Assembly (NCBI RefSeq): GCF_000003855.2
Contig: NW_003101676.1
Coordinates: forward strand, 1,100,225-1,164,224
Reading direction: 5' to 3'
Origin: Blastomyces gilchristii SLH14081
Lineage: Eukaryota > Ascomycota > Eurotiomycetes > Onygenales > Ajellomycetaceae
Length of the DNA: 64,000 nt
The notes beneath the pieces are model-generated. The model ran no database searches, was not told the origin of the DNA, and saw only the letters and a list, made by a program, of their open reading frames with translations. The first letter of the stretch is position 1. Each line of letters starts with the position of its first letter. Below are positions 34,216-46,800 of this stretch, one piece after another. The position numbers and the translations under genes were made by a program.

Positions 34216-35990
34216 TACTTCTCTCTCTCTAAGGCTTTATTCACAAAGCCTTTCACTGAGTGACTTCATAGAATCAGCTCAGCACTGCAGTAATACTCAC
34301 TAAAAACTCTTCACATCTATAAAAACCTCAGTGAGGAAAAATCCCTTGTTACTATAAAGGAAAAAGAGTCTGTCACTCAGTTTCTTATTCTGCAAGGTTC
34401 TTTGTGACCTACAGATTCTTCTCTAACTATCACACAGATTCATCTTACATCTTTCATATAGAAGAGTTTCAGTTGACTCTCAATCATTTCTATAAGGTTC
34501 TTATGTAATCATCACACAGATTCATCTTGCAGATGAATCACTTTCTGTGAGATCACTCTCATCAAAGAGAAACATTTGTGAGTTAATCTTTCACTCATTC
34601 TTGTGAATCATTGTTCTTTAACACTGTAGAATTGTGAGGAATTTTTCATTCTTTTATCAACTCTGTAGAATTGTAGAATCAAGATATTCACAGTCTGTAA
34701 TCACTCTTTATAGTCATATAGAAAGATTCAGATCTGTAATTCATAATCACTCTTGTTTACTAGAGTGATCTGACTGTTCTGCAGAATCACTTACAGTGTA
34801 AGCAAATCTCTCTAGAGTAGTATAAATATTCCAGATCTGTCTGTGAAACTTCATCTTCTTTTTCCTTTTTCTGTAACAGCTCTTATTCTTATAAACTGTG
34901 AGTATTCTCATTCATTCATAAAGTATTTTCACTCAGATAATAGAGAGAGAGTGTTTCTGACAATATCTGTATATTGATTCAAGAACTTCTCAAGAATAAA
35001 AATTTTTTCAATTTCAATCTCTTTGCAAATGATGTCTGATCATCACTGAGCTTCTTATGAGCATTTCCACAACTTCTCTGATCACTTTTTACTGGCTGAT
35101 GAAGCAGGGGCGCTGTCACCCATGACTATGTCTTCACTCTTCTCAGCCCTGTCATCACACCCGATCTTCAGGCCAGCAGTCAACCCTCTGTCTTTCTCAG
35201 ACCAGTTCCTGGCTTCAAGCAGTGCAGTTCTCTTCTTTACTATAAGTCTTCTTACAAGTAATTCCTTACAGACTCTAGCTGATAGTTCTTATGAAGCTCT
35301 CAGTGTTGTCAGTGTCTTCTGCAGTTCTGTGAGTCTACAATCACTCTCTCTCTACTCACACAATCTCTGACCAGACATATGTGAATATGCCTAGGTTTCC
35401 TATCAATGATCCTCACATCACAGCACATTTTCACAATCTCATTATCAATAGAAGATGAGTTCCCGGGTACCTGCAAAATCTGAGTAATTAAGGTAATATG
35501 AATATCATGAATTTGTAACAGAAGTTGACCTGAACAGATAAGCTCTCTCTCTACATTTCAATTGTTTCTGAGCTGAATACTTCAGTATAACTGAGAAAGC
35601 AGACACAGCTTTGTGAGAGATATCTGATTATATACATAGAGAGCCAGCTCTCAAGACTCTGCTGCAACTGCACATGCTCTGATGTCTGACTTCTCTGAAG
35701 TCTGTGCATTTCTGATGATCTTCACACTAAATGCAATAATTGTCTGTATCACAGGTATAATACTCTCTACTTCTTTGAAGAAGAAAATTAATAGTTATGA
35801 GAGAATTGAGTGTTACAGATATTGAGAATGTGAGTTTGAGTTTTCTTTATTTTTTCTTTATTAGTCTTCAAGTGTGTTCACAGCTCTGTTTATTTTCTTG
35901 TTTTTTAGCTTTAATAAGAATATGATTTCTTCTTTCCTTGTGTACACTGCAGACTGTTCATCTCAGTAGAAATCTATCATCTTATAGACT
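34216..35990 (-). mobile_element. B3 3' accessory region
   Basis: About 1.8 kb between the chromodomain and the 3' LTR. It has no gag-pol motif on the minus strand and holds the best copy of the antisense frame (35032-35370). The stretch 35100-35240 is notably GC-richer than its surroundings (AGGGGCGCTGTCACCC, CAGACCAGTTCC), so mutation has been patchy here. The sites of the hAT-like element (near 34758) and of B1 (near 35653) are empty in this copy. Confidence 0.65.
35032..35370 (+). pseudogene. Antisense accessory ORF of family B, best copy
   Basis: A frame from an ATG at 35032 to TGA at 35370, about 112 codons, with a single internal stop, a TGA at codon 6 that may have been TGG. It starts MSDHH and runs through NFSDHFLLADEAGALSP. 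A hydrophobic, Ser/Leu-rich part with PIFRPAVNPLSFSDQFL follows. The terminal TGA could also be a mutated codon, since the frame stays open beyond it if TGA is read through. It is antisense to gag-pol, like the extra antisense ORFs described in some plant gypsy elements. No signal or family could be named. Confidence 0.4.
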
Positions 35991-35999
35991 AGAGTTCAC

Positions 36000-36968
36000 A
36001 AATGACAGTGTTAATATCTTTATCACAATCAGATTCTTAGCAAAGATCACACTATTCTGACTTATCAGAATTCACAGTATAAAAGTCATGTCTCAGCTTC
36101 TGCAGATATCTTATCTGTCTGAATGATTCTCAAGTGAACTCATTCATCTTGTCAGAATACTCTTATCACTGAATCTTGAATCAGAGCTCATGATCTCACT
36201 TCTCTGAGTCAATAATTCCTTTAACCTGATATTCTCTCTCACTCTCTAGTACTTTATGAATAGAGTGATAAGTCACAGAATTCTCTTCTGAGAATTTCTT
36301 ATATTTACAGAGCAAAGAGACATGAAAAACATTATACATCTGCAACTCAGATAACAGTTTTAATCTATAGAACTGTAAACTAATTTTCTTCATAATCTTA
36401 CAAGACTCTGTCTGTAAGAGATTCAGCTTCTTACTAGATCTCTGTATAATAATGTTTTCTAGACTTAGTCAGACTCTATCATCTTTCTTAAAACTCTTTA
36501 TAATATGCTTGAAGTCATAGTATCTCTTCTAATACTCTTGAGCCTTTCTCAAGAATTTACAGACTTTCTCTTAGATATTCTGAATTCTCTCAGCTCATTC
36601 ACAGACATCACTACACTCTATAGTGTACTCTCACAGGTTCATCAAGATTATCTGTGAATGAGTCTCAGTGAGCATCTCAAAGAGGGTTTTACCTGTGCTG
36701 ACATGCTTTGAGTTGTTGTATATAAACTTCATAAGTAATAATCAATGCACTCAGTTATTCTAATTGTAATTGATAAAGCACTGCAGATACTGTTTCAATA
36801 TACTTATCAGATATTCTATCTGACTATCTGTCTGTTAATGAAAAGCTATACTTAGATCTTGTGAGATCTTCAGTATAGTTATCAGATCAGATCAGAACTC
36901 TTCTATAAAGATTAATTCTCTGTCTGAGATAATGTTTACAGACAACTCATACAACCAGGTCACATGCA
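36000..36968 (-). pseudogene. B3 chromodomain and integrase end
   Basis: The open minus-strand stretch 36196-36393 shows YRLKLLSELQMYNVFHVSLL, the block that in chromoviruses lies just after the integrase core. Then come LESEREYQVKGIIDSEK, the start of the chromodomain, which continues to about 36080 with TGA codons at the aromatic Trp positions. Upstream sequence to 36968 is the integrase core, cut by the N gap. The fourteen bases before the gap (CCAGGTCACATGCA) do not match the other B copies. Confidence 0.8.
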
Positions 36969-37233
36969 NNNNNNNNNNNNNNNNNNNNNNNNNNNNNNNN
37001 NNNNNNNNNNNNNNNNNNNNNNNNNNNNNNNNNNNNNNNNNNNNNNNNNNNNNNNNNNNNNNNNNNNNNNNNNNNNNNNNNNNNNNNNNNNNNNNNNNNN
37101 NNNNNNNNNNNNNNNNNNNNNNNNNNNNNNNNNNNNNNNNNNNNNNNNNNNNNNNNNNNNNNNNNNNNNNNNNNNNNNNNNNNNNNNNNNNNNNNNNNNN
37201 NNNNNNNNNNNNNNNNNNNNNNNNNNNNNNNNN
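36969..37233. other. Assembly gap, 265 N
   Basis: A run of 265 N inside the B3 integrase. The matching interval in B2 (about 18563-18838) is roughly 275-285 bp, so the gap size is plausible, but an insertion hidden here cannot be excluded. Reading frames across the N run are meaningless. Confidence 0.98.
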
Positions 37234-40200
37234 TTCTTCTTCACAAGTTCTTGCATCTTCAGTCAGAAGTATTTTCTTATAAGCAACTCATGAGTTCTAG
37301 TATCTATAAAATGACCTGCTAGAGAAGAGTTATAATATCTTTTAATAAGTTCTATATATAGAAACTCATTTACAGGCACATAAATCTGATTCTCTCTTTA
37401 CAAGAGATTATTTAAGTCTCTTTAATTCTTTATTTCTGCAGGATTGATCTCTGCTATGAGCAGTTTCTGAATATACTGAGTATATTCATTTTTCAGTTAC
37501 AGTTCAGACAATCTGAATAGAAGATCTTATGAAGACTTATACTCTGTTTCCTCTTATATCAGGTCTTCTACAGTGCTTCTCAAAGCTCACAAACTCTTCA
37601 GATTATAGATACTCTCTTCAAGAATTCTCACAGAGATTCTCAGAGTATTAACTCTCAGTGTTATAAGAAGTAGTTGTACAGACTTCTTCTCTCTCTCTCT
37701 TCTCTTCTCTCATAGAGAATTAAGAGACTCTTCAGTCAATCTCTTTGTAATACTCAGTCTGAGCATCTTATAAAGCTTTTCTATCTTTTCTAGTCTCTCT
37801 GTGTCTGTTATTCTAATCTTCTTAATATAGTCTGATCTGTAAGAGAATCTGTCTGCTGAGTTCTTAGTTCTCTTAATATATTCTATCTTGAATCAGAACT
37901 CACTCAGTCTCTGAGCTCAGTAAATCTGCTACTATGAGAGTTTCTTAATTGAAGTAAACTGTTACAAGCTGTTATAATCAGTTCTAACAGTAATCACTGT
38001 CACAAGGCTCTCAAAGTAGTAATATCAGTGATAGAAGAATTTCACTATTATAAGAAGCTTCTAATCATGAATGCTATAGTTAATCTCTGCAGATTACATC
38101 TTCTGTGAGAAAAAGATCACTGAAACTCAGTTCTTATTTAACTGTAGTTATAAGACTATTTCTGAAATTATAAAGAAGAAGATATCTGTCTTCAATCTAG
38201 TTAAGAGTAAGAGATCAAAGTGAAATAGCATTACTATGTTCATGAATATCTATTTCAACCTTGCAAAGACCTCATGAGCTTCTGAAATAAGAAAGTTCTT
38301 ACAGTTCTTTCTTCTTAACAATCTTTTCATTCTCTATTTGTAGAATGACTTCTTCTTATTTTCACTCTTCAGCATGTCTGTAAGAGTTAAGAAGATTCTT
38401 ATAAATGCAAAGATAAATCATCTATAGAAATTCACAAAGCTTAGAAAGATCTGAATCTCATGAATACTAGTTAACTTCAGTTATAATAGAATAATCTCAA
38501 TCTGTGAAGATTTCATCTGAATATCATCTGCAGTGATTATATATTCTAGGAAATTAATTCAGTGAGTACTGAAGTTGTACTTTATAAGCTTAATATACAG
38601 TTCTGCCTCATCTAAGATCTTTAACATACTTTATACATGCTCAGTGTGTTCTTCCTTCTTCATGAAGTACATTATCACATCATTCAGATATATTATCACA
38701 AAGATATTCAGATATGTATGAAGTGTTTTATTGATAAAAGACTGAAATGCTGCAGGGATATTAGTCAGATCAAAAGACATTACTAGATATTTAAACAATC
38801 TCAGTGCAGTTCTAAAGGCAGTCTTTCATTCATTCTCAGACTGTATTCACAGCTGTGTATATATATTGATCACATTCAGTTGTGTGAATATAACAGCTTT
38901 CATGAGATGATTGATCATATTCTCAATCAGAGACAGAGAGTAGCAGCTCTTTGTTATCTTGAAGTTTAGGTTGTAGTAGTTTACACATAATCTGAGATCT
39001 TTATTCTTCTTCTTCACAAATATTACAGAGACTTCTGCAGAGGTCTGTGAAGATCAGATAAAGTCATTCTTCAGATTCTTCTTCACATAGATTTATAAGA
39101 CCTCTGTCTCATGATGAGAGAGCTTATAGATTGATTCTCAGAAGGGTTTCTGCTCTTCTATCAAATCTATTATCAGATTCTTCTTATAGTGAGAAGAAAG
39201 CTCAGCTGCCTTTGCTAAGCTGAACATCTCTGTGAGATCTCAGTATTTCTCTGATATCTGAAGCTCAGTTTCCATGATCACAAGGTTCTCAGACACTTAT
39301 AAAGTCATTATATAGATGAGCTTATCTTCTCTAATCAACTCTGCAGCATTAACTGATTCTATCTCTGTGAGTGAGTCTGTCAACACTGATTGAAAGTATA
39401 AACCTGACTCACAGACAGCTATGTGTGAATTATGTCTTTAAAGTCATACAAGTCTCAAGTACATGTTATCTGTGATGTCTGTGATAATCACAGTTTCTGC
39501 AAATCTTCTCCAGGTTTCAGAGAGATCTTGTAATTCAAAGATAACTCTTACAAGTCTCTCAGCTCTTAGGTCTGAGTTCTCATGCCCTGTTTATTACAAG
39601 AGCAGGTTCTCAGTCTTCACCTTTCAGCTCATTCACTCTGTGAGCTTTAGAGACACTACAGTGACCTGAGATTCTGAGTTCATCAATACTTCTCATGCTT
39701 GCAAGGCAGCAGCACTGTGATATAATCTCTTCTCACAAGTAAGCATTTTCATTGAGAGAGCAACAGATTCAGATGTCAGCTTCAAGACTCTTAAGAAGGC
39801 TGTTGCTATCTCTGTCTGCAATTCCTTAAATTTCTATTTTGATTTGTTCAAACAGTTTGCATGAAGATGTTCTGATTTAGAACAGATGAAGCAGAGTCTC
39901 TTTTTCTTAATCTCTCTGTTATACACTCTGTTCATAAGAGCTTATGAAGCTCTTTCTCTTTGCTCAGTAGTCAGACACAAATCTCTCTGTATCTTGTCAT
40001 CTTTTTCTGATAAACCTGTTCTCTGTTGTTCTGGCTCTTATAGAGCTGATTGATGATTCACTCTCTGCAGGTCTGTGACTCTCACAGTAATCTGTAAACA
40101 GTGAATGAGAGTCATCAGTTTCTTCAGAGTCAAGAGCTTAGAGTCTTGCTCAATGAGCTTGTTCTGCATGCCTTTATTCAGCTTCTTTATAAATATCATT

Positions 40201-40935
40201 ATTCAGGTCTTGTTCCAGAACCCTGTTTTCACAGGTCTCAATTCACATCACAATTTCATGAAGCACTGTGAGTAGTCTTTATCAGATTTCTCACCTCTTT
40301 TTCTAATGTTAGTGATTGCAGTTCAGATATTCTCTGTTCAGCTTATAAAGTCTCTTAACTTATTCTCTAGATAGGTCTTGAGAATGAACCAGCAGAATCT
40401 CTCATGATCATTCTCTAGATAATTCAGCCAGTTCTTGACTTCAGTGTAATAGAGACCTGTCATCACATAGGTGATAGCTTCTTCATCTTTCATATCACAC
40501 AGTCAGGCTTGTGAGTCAATTTCAAATACAAACTTGTAAAAGCTTTTATAGATTGTGATTCAATAAGTGGCCTTAAGTGATTACAGCTTAAGAAAGTTTC
40601 TTTTCAGTTTGCAGGTGTCTCTAGAGATCATGTCTAGAAACTCAGTTTGAGAGTGTTTACAGACAGTAAGCATTTCTTATAGAAAAATAGCTTGATTCTG
40701 TGAAAGATGCTCAAGAATATTCTTCACTGAGATTGATTCATTCATGAGTTTGAAGAGTTTCTCTGTCACAGATGCAGAGAATGATATTCTGTGAGTGATT
40801 GATAAGTTCTCTGAGACTTCTTTCACAGAAGTTATTCATAGTTCAGGTGACTGCTTCTGAGTGTCTGCAGTAGAGTTCACAGGAGTTGAAGCACATGAGT
40901 TTCTAGTTCTTTCAGTTATAATGAGTGATTGCTGA
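37234..40935 (-). pseudogene. B3 gag, protease, RT, RNase H and integrase zinc region
   Basis: Read from about 40915 downward. Gag has its start codon mutated from ATG to ATA, with TERTRNS as in B2. The knuckle CFICSKSEHLHANC is near 39890-39850. A protease-linker region holds RAERLVRVIFELQD and ITDITDNMYLRLV (near 39470-39560). RT has VIFVKKKNKDLRLCVNYYNL (near 38960-39030) and the catalytic box near 38690. RNase H lies at about 37900-38250 and the integrase zinc region at about 37250-37400. Several Trp and Gln codons are stops. This is the clearest view of B Gag because no SINE interrupts it. Confidence 0.83.
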
Positions 40936-40951
40936 CTGACTGAGCTTGAAA

Positions 40952-41209
40952 TGTAAGAATAAGTGCTTACAGGTGATTATTCAGATGTTTGCAGCTTGAC
41001 ATGATATGTACTGTTAACTACTAGAAGTATTCACAGTAGAAAGATAAAATGTAGAGGTTAAATGTATAATAGTATTTAAGCTGAGTGATAAATAGTATTC
41101 ATGAACTTCAGTCTATATAGTTGTGTGTAGCCAAGGGCCGCTAGCCCTATTGATTATGTGAGAGATAGGAATAGGGGTAAAGAATCCGCGAGGAGCGGGA
41201 TTTCTTACA
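40952..41209 (-). repeat. 5' LTR of B3
   Basis: 258 bp. The outer right end keeps AGGGCCGCTAGCCC, GGAATAGGGG and AATCCGCGAGGAGCGGG; the inward copy in the 3' LTR reads AATCTATGAGAAGTGAA at the matching end. Confidence 0.92.
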
Positions 41210-41688
41210 GCAGAAGTATCTAAGCATTCTTTCAGCACTTTTGTATTTGATTCTGTAGATATTGAAATTGCATGAGTTTCTTGTTGTGATAATTGTTGAA
41301 TCTCTTCATATTGATGTTGTTAAGTTGCATGCATATCAGCTATTTATTATTCTTATAATTTCAACATTGCTCAGAGTCACTGTGGTATTACATCTATGCT
41401 TGTGTTCAAGAGTTTCATATTATTGTTAGACATGTTTATATCAATTGTTAGATATGTAATTATATGAATATCTCATACATCTGAGATCAGAACTCTTGAT
41501 TCTTTTGCTGATATTCTCTTTATAAGATCTTATTACAGAGTCAGAGTAACTGATGAGCAAGCTTCTATCTGAGAACTCAGTGTTCACTTAACTGTTTGAC
41601 TGTTTCTCTATTTCTTACACATTGTTACATGTTCAGATATCTCAGTGAATAATTGTTTCTAATAAGAAGATAATGAATGTTTTTCTAG

Positions 41689-41998
41689 TGTAAGAGACCT
41701 ACACTGAATAGATCAGTATTATATTGATAGGTCTTATATAACAAAGAGAAAAATGTTAGAGAAGGAAAAGAAAGAGAAAGTGTGAGAATCAGTGATTGAA
41801 GTGAATATTTATACATGTATGTGATGATGTATGCAGTGAAGCTTCAGAGCAGAAGAATCTATACATGTTCATAGCAGCCGAGGATCGGTGATTGAGAATG
41901 GCCGAGAATCGGGGCGTACACATTCGAGAATGAAGCGGTTGGAATCTGCGGAGTGTAACAGAATAGTCTATATGATTGATCGGGCGCAGCCCGCCACA
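41689..41998 (-). repeat. 5' LTR of A2
   Basis: 310 bp. The outer 130 bases keep GCAGCCGAGGATCGG, GGCCGAGAATCGGGGCG and ATCGGGCGCAGCCCGCC; the inward left end has lost its CpGs. The CCTGC duplication follows. Confidence 0.92.
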
Positions 41999-43330
41999 CC
42001 TGCTATTAGATTTGAAAAGGCCTGTATAAACTATGCTCTGAGAGTTATAAAGATGAGCTCAAATCATAAAATCAGAGAAAGAGTCTCTTTGTCATTTTCA
42101 TCAATTAACTCTGAAAATGAACTAGATTGAAATAGATTTCTTGATTGAAATGAAAATAATTCTTCAAAGAAAATGCCTTCTCAACTATACAGACTATACT
42201 CACTGATTAAAGATCAATTTTTCTCTTTAAATGTTAAAAAAGTTAATCATGAGAAGATATCTCTCTGAAGAGAAAAGCTTGAATCTCTTATAGACTTATA
42301 AATAAGTGAACTATCTAAAGAGAAAGAATATGAACAGCATTTGAAAAGAATTTCTACAATTAATATAGAAGACTCTATTCTGATTTATTCAGATAACTTA
42401 AAAAATGAGAATTTGAATAAATTAGATACAGACATTGCTTATACTAAAGATAATATCAATTTTATCTCAGATTTCTGAAATCTAGACAGTGAATCTGAAG
42501 TCTTTGATACTGAACTATTTATAATAGTGAAAGCTTTCAAACTTATTGAAATAAAATCTCATAAAAGAGAAAATAGTTTGAAAGAGGTATGAATATTCTC
42601 TGACAGTCAAACTGCTTTAAAAAGACTTAGAAATAGTCAGATTCATAATGATCAAATGAATCTTAAAGTGATTTTAAACTCTGTTTTAAAAATTCAAAAG
42701 AGAAGAATATTAAAATTAATAATTCATCTACACTGAGTTCCTGCTCATATGAATATTCATGACAATGAATTGACTGATTCAGCTGTAAAAAAGAATTCAG
42801 AATTAAGCAGATCTATTCAAAAAATTATATTCTAGTCTTTTATAAAGAGAAAGATAAAAGAATCTTATTTAGATAAGTGAAATGAAAGCTAGTAGAAATA
42901 AAAGAAGAGTATACATTATTCAAGATTTGAAACAAAACTCAAGTGAAAATCTTGTTCAATTAAATACAAAAAGAAAATATTCTCATCTATAATACAGCTG
43001 AAACTAGAATATGACTATTTCAAATCTTATATACAAAGATTTGATGATAGATTTGATTCAATAGAATACTCATTCTGTAATACAAATGAGAATTCTGAGT
43101 ATATTATAATGCACTGTGCATTATACAATAGTCTCAGAGTCAGATTGAAAGAGAAGTATGATCTAAATTAATTAAATATAAGATTTTTATTCTCAACTGA
43201 GACAGGAATTAAATACTTAATAGACTTTCTATCAGAAACTCAAGCAGCTACAAGAAAATGACTAAATTCAGAAATATCTGAATATGAAGAGAAGGAAATT
43301 AATCAGATATAGTCTGTTAAAACAGCTATA
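41999..43330 (+). pseudogene. LINE1 ORF2, second part: RNase H and Cys/His end
   Basis: The continuation of LINE1 ORF2 after A2. The first codons (PAIRFEKACINYALRVIKM) match LINE2 at 21660-21750 in register across the duplication. RNase H motifs are LIYSDNLKNENL (near 42380), ELFIIVKAF (near 42515) and FSDSQTALKRL (near 42600). HMNIHDNELTDSA (near 42745) follows. A C-terminal cluster with EYSFCN and MHCALYNSL lies near 43065-43130. The frame ends near 43320, with stops at former Trp codons. The frame shown from 41888 starts in the A2 LTR and is only a fusion. Confidence 0.85.
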
Positions 43331-43482
43331 TACTATCTTTTAATAATTTGTTTTATTACAGTCTCTCTTTACTTTACTTTTTCTTTCTATTCTTTTCTAT
43401 CTATCTATTTAATGTGTCTATCTTTAAGACTGTGTTCTCTTTTCCTTTATCATGATATTGTCAAATGGTTTCAAAATATCAG
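43331..43482 (+). other. LINE1 3' UTR, first part
   Basis: Sequence after ORF2, matching 20230-20400 of LINE2 in reverse. A3 interrupts it after ATCAG (43478-43482). It includes a T-rich tract rich in TTCTTTT and TTCTATCTATC. Confidence 0.75.
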
Positions 43483-43802
43483 TGTAAGAGGCCTACGCTG
43501 AATAGATCAGTATAGTATTTATAGGTCTTATATAACAAAGTAAAAAACATTAAAGAAGGAAAGAAAGAGAAAGTGTGAGAATCAGTGATCAGAGTGAATA
43601 TTTATATGTATACACAGTGATGTACATGATGAAACTTCGGGATGAAAGAATAGAAGTTTTCATACACAGTGAAGCTTCAGAGTGAAAGAATAGAAATTTC
43701 ATAGGTTTTCAGCTGAGAATCAGTGACCGAGAATTGAAGCTGTAGAAATCTGTGAAGTGTAATAGAATAGTCTATATAATTGATTAGATACAGCTCATCA
43801 CA
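43483..43802 (-). repeat. 3' LTR of A3
   Basis: 320 bp, with a doubled GAAGCTTC...GAAAGAATAG segment (43625-43693). The outer end keeps CTACGCTG; the inward end is strongly mutated (GATTAGATACAGCTCATCACA). Confidence 0.9.
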
Positions 43803-46800
43803 TTAACTCTCTCTTTCTTTCTTGATTGTATGTAGCTCTCATTGATCAAGAGCTGTGATCTCAGATAACACAGAACTCAGAGTTCAGATCAGATGATTAT
43901 AGTCAACTCATTTTACAAGATATTATTGACTGCAGCTGCAGAGTCTCTTATCAAGAATATCTTCAATCTCTCATGCAAGTTTGTTATCTTCTTCTATGAT
44001 CTCTGACAGCTGTTAGTCAGAAGTCAGTTAAGAAGAGAACAGATCAGTAACAGCACAGCAGAGCAAGCTTATATGAAAGACATTATGAATTTCTGATAAT
44101 GTATCAAGATAGTAGTTGTGACTGTCTAGAACTTCTATCACTTTATACTTTGTATAACAGTAATTCAGTGTGTGAGATGAGTATGTAATCTGTATATTCT
44201 TAAGATTCAATCATATCAGATCTTCTATCTTATATTACTCAGTGAGATCTTGATAAACATTGATTCAGTTCTCTTGATTCTATTTAACACTTATCATAAA
44301 GGCTTCTACTCAGTCACAGACATCTCAGAGCTTTATTACTATATTATCAGTGATCTGAATTAAACTGCAGAGATTCAGTGTGAACTGTATAATCTCTAAA
44401 AGATTTAACACTTTCATGTAATAACTGTGTGTAAGGAAGAACAGGCTTATACCTGTTGAAACAGCATCTCAATCATTGATAGCAATCTCTGTGTGTAGAA
44501 GAAGATCATGTCAATTATCTTATAAGTGATTATATAACTTATGAAGATAATTCTTTATAATCTGAATTATTCATTCTGATACATCATCAGTCTCAGAGTG
44601 ATAGACAGTTGATAAACAGTGTATAATCTTAAGAACTTGACAGATTCTTGTTCAGAGAGTACTCATAAATTGACAGCTCTCATCTGATACTATAGATCTC
44701 AGCAATTCATATATTTAATAGAATAGACTCTGTAGAAAGACTTCAGTGACTTATTCAGCATTCATCTTATCAAAAGATTCTAGTATTATATCTTTACTCA
44801 ATTGATTCATAATAATCAGAATATTTCTACAATTCTTGCTCTCAGAGAGATCAATTGCAAAGTCAATTATCACATCTTATCAGATTTTATCAGAGATATT
44901 GAGCAGTTTCAGCAGGCCTTTTCTACAATTCTTTCATAAAGTAATAGAGAAATAATGATTGCAGTTTCAGATAAAGTATCTGATACTGTTCAATATCTCA
45001 GATCAGTAGAATTCTTGAGAGATTATTTAATACAGTTATTCACAATCTAAATGACTGATTATATATGAATCATGCATCTCTTGTATTATTCAGATGCATA
45101 GAGGTTCAGACTGAGAAACTCAATATCATTTACAGAATTATAGAGCATTATTGCTATCAATTAAATATTCTAAGATGTCAGTCTTTATACATAGTTCTGA
45201 AGGAAATTGAGACACTTGTCATTATACTACTTCAGTGAGAGTTTGAAGAAGTTCATCAGCTCAGACTGTTGTATGTCACAGTTCATTCAGTGTGAGAGAA
45301 GTTGAGATATCAATATCAGTGTCAGTGACAGTTCAGAGAGAGAGTGTTCTAATCAGAGAAGTATGTATAGTATCATGAGTTGTTTCATCTTGATCAACTA
45401 ATATCTTCAGATCTAAGAGTCAGTGTTCTCAGTTCATTTAACAGATGTCTGTTATATTAAAAGACATATTTTACTCTCATTATAAGAGAGCATCTGTCAT
45501 CAAGTTCTTACTGCTGAGATGATAGTGTATAGTGAAATAAAAACAGCTTAATAGCTCAGATCATCACATCTGACATTCAGTAAGCTTGTAAGTGATTATG
45601 AAATACTTGAGATTCTTATGATCTGTGATTATCTCAAATTTGAAGACACTTCAGAGTTCAGAGTCTCATTCTTCTAGATAGTGTATAATTATGAGAAGTT
45701 TCTTATCATAGATCTCATAATTGCATTCAGTGAGACTCAGTTTCTTAGATATGAAGATGTATAATTGTAAGACATCTTTATTATCATATTGTAATATAGC
45801 TTCTTCTGTGATATAGTCAGAGAAATCAGCTTCAACAACTGTCTTATAATCAGGATTGAATATTATTAGTAGAGAAGTATTAATGAACATCTTCTTCATC
45901 TGTGTAAATACAGCTTCAGCATCTGCTTATCACTGAAATACTGAATTCTTCTTAATGAGTTCTATGAGTGATTTTATAATATCTGAGAAGTTTTGTATGA
46001 ATCACTGATAGAAGTTAGCAAATCTGATAAAGCTTTGTACATCTTTCACAGTACATGAAGCTTCTCACTTGAGAATAGCAGAGATCTTCTCAGAATTCAT
46101 TCAAATTCTCTTATCAGCTTCTATGATAAAACCGAGATATTTTATACTCTTGACTTTAAAATCATACTTATTAATATCTATTGATAGTTCTGTCTCTTGT
46201 AATCATTGTAATACTCTTCACATATATTCTTAATATTCTTTTCTGAATTCATTAGTGAAGATGAGAATGTCATCTAGATATACAGATACAAACTTATTAA
46301 GAAAATCTCAGAGTGCTCAGTTGATATACTTCTGAAATATACTGAGAGCATTAGTCAGTTCAAAGAGTGTAACTACTTATTTAAAGAGATTATAACATGT
46401 TCAGAATACTGTAAGTCATTCATCTTCTTCAGTAATATAAATCTTATAAAACATGATAATAATATCTAGCTTTGTAAATCATTGAGCTCATCTGATACAT
46501 GCTAGAATTTTATTAATAAGAGATAAGAGATAATAATCTTTCTTTATTAATCTGTTCAGATCTCAATAGTTCACACAGAATCAGAGTTCTTTATCTGATT
46601 TCTTTGTAAAGAGAATAGAAGCTGCAGTGAAAGAGTTACTAATATATATGAATCTCTTATTCAATAGATCATTGAGTGTCTTCTGAAGAAGAAGAAGTTT
46701 ATCTTATAACATATTATAAAGAAGATCTTATAATGACTTGAGATTCTTATCATTCTTCTTTTCTAACTTAATACTGTGATTTACTTCTGAGTCTTATAAA

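Larger units (their letters stand above)
33958..41209 (-). mobile_element. B3, gypsy chromovirus inserted in A2
   Basis: A 7252-bp element (including the 265-bp N gap) with LTRs at 33958-34215 and 40952-41209 and the 5-bp duplication GCAGA (33953-33957 and 41210-41214). It contains no recognised nested element in its readable part. It is the innermost level of the nest and the least mutated B copy, keeping more CC/GG pairs in gag and in the accessory region. The minus-strand order is gag, protease, RT, RNase H, integrase, chromodomain, accessory region. Confidence 0.93.
29035..41998 (-). mobile_element. A2, gypsy chromovirus in LINE1, split by B3
   Basis: LTRs lie at 29035-29344 and 41689-41998. 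The 5-bp duplication is TCTGC at 29030-29034 and CCTGC at 41999-42003, one C-to-T apart; LINE2 has CCTGC at the matching uninterrupted site. The element is read on the minus strand. Its gag start is at 33903, the leader is split by B3 (33958-41209) and the 5' LTR lies at the right. Without B3 it measures 5707 bp. Like A1 and A3 it lies opposite to LINE1. Confidence 0.93.

Noticed and set aside
36932..37293. Reading frames spanning the N run
   Set aside because: They consist of undefined residues and are artefacts of the gap.
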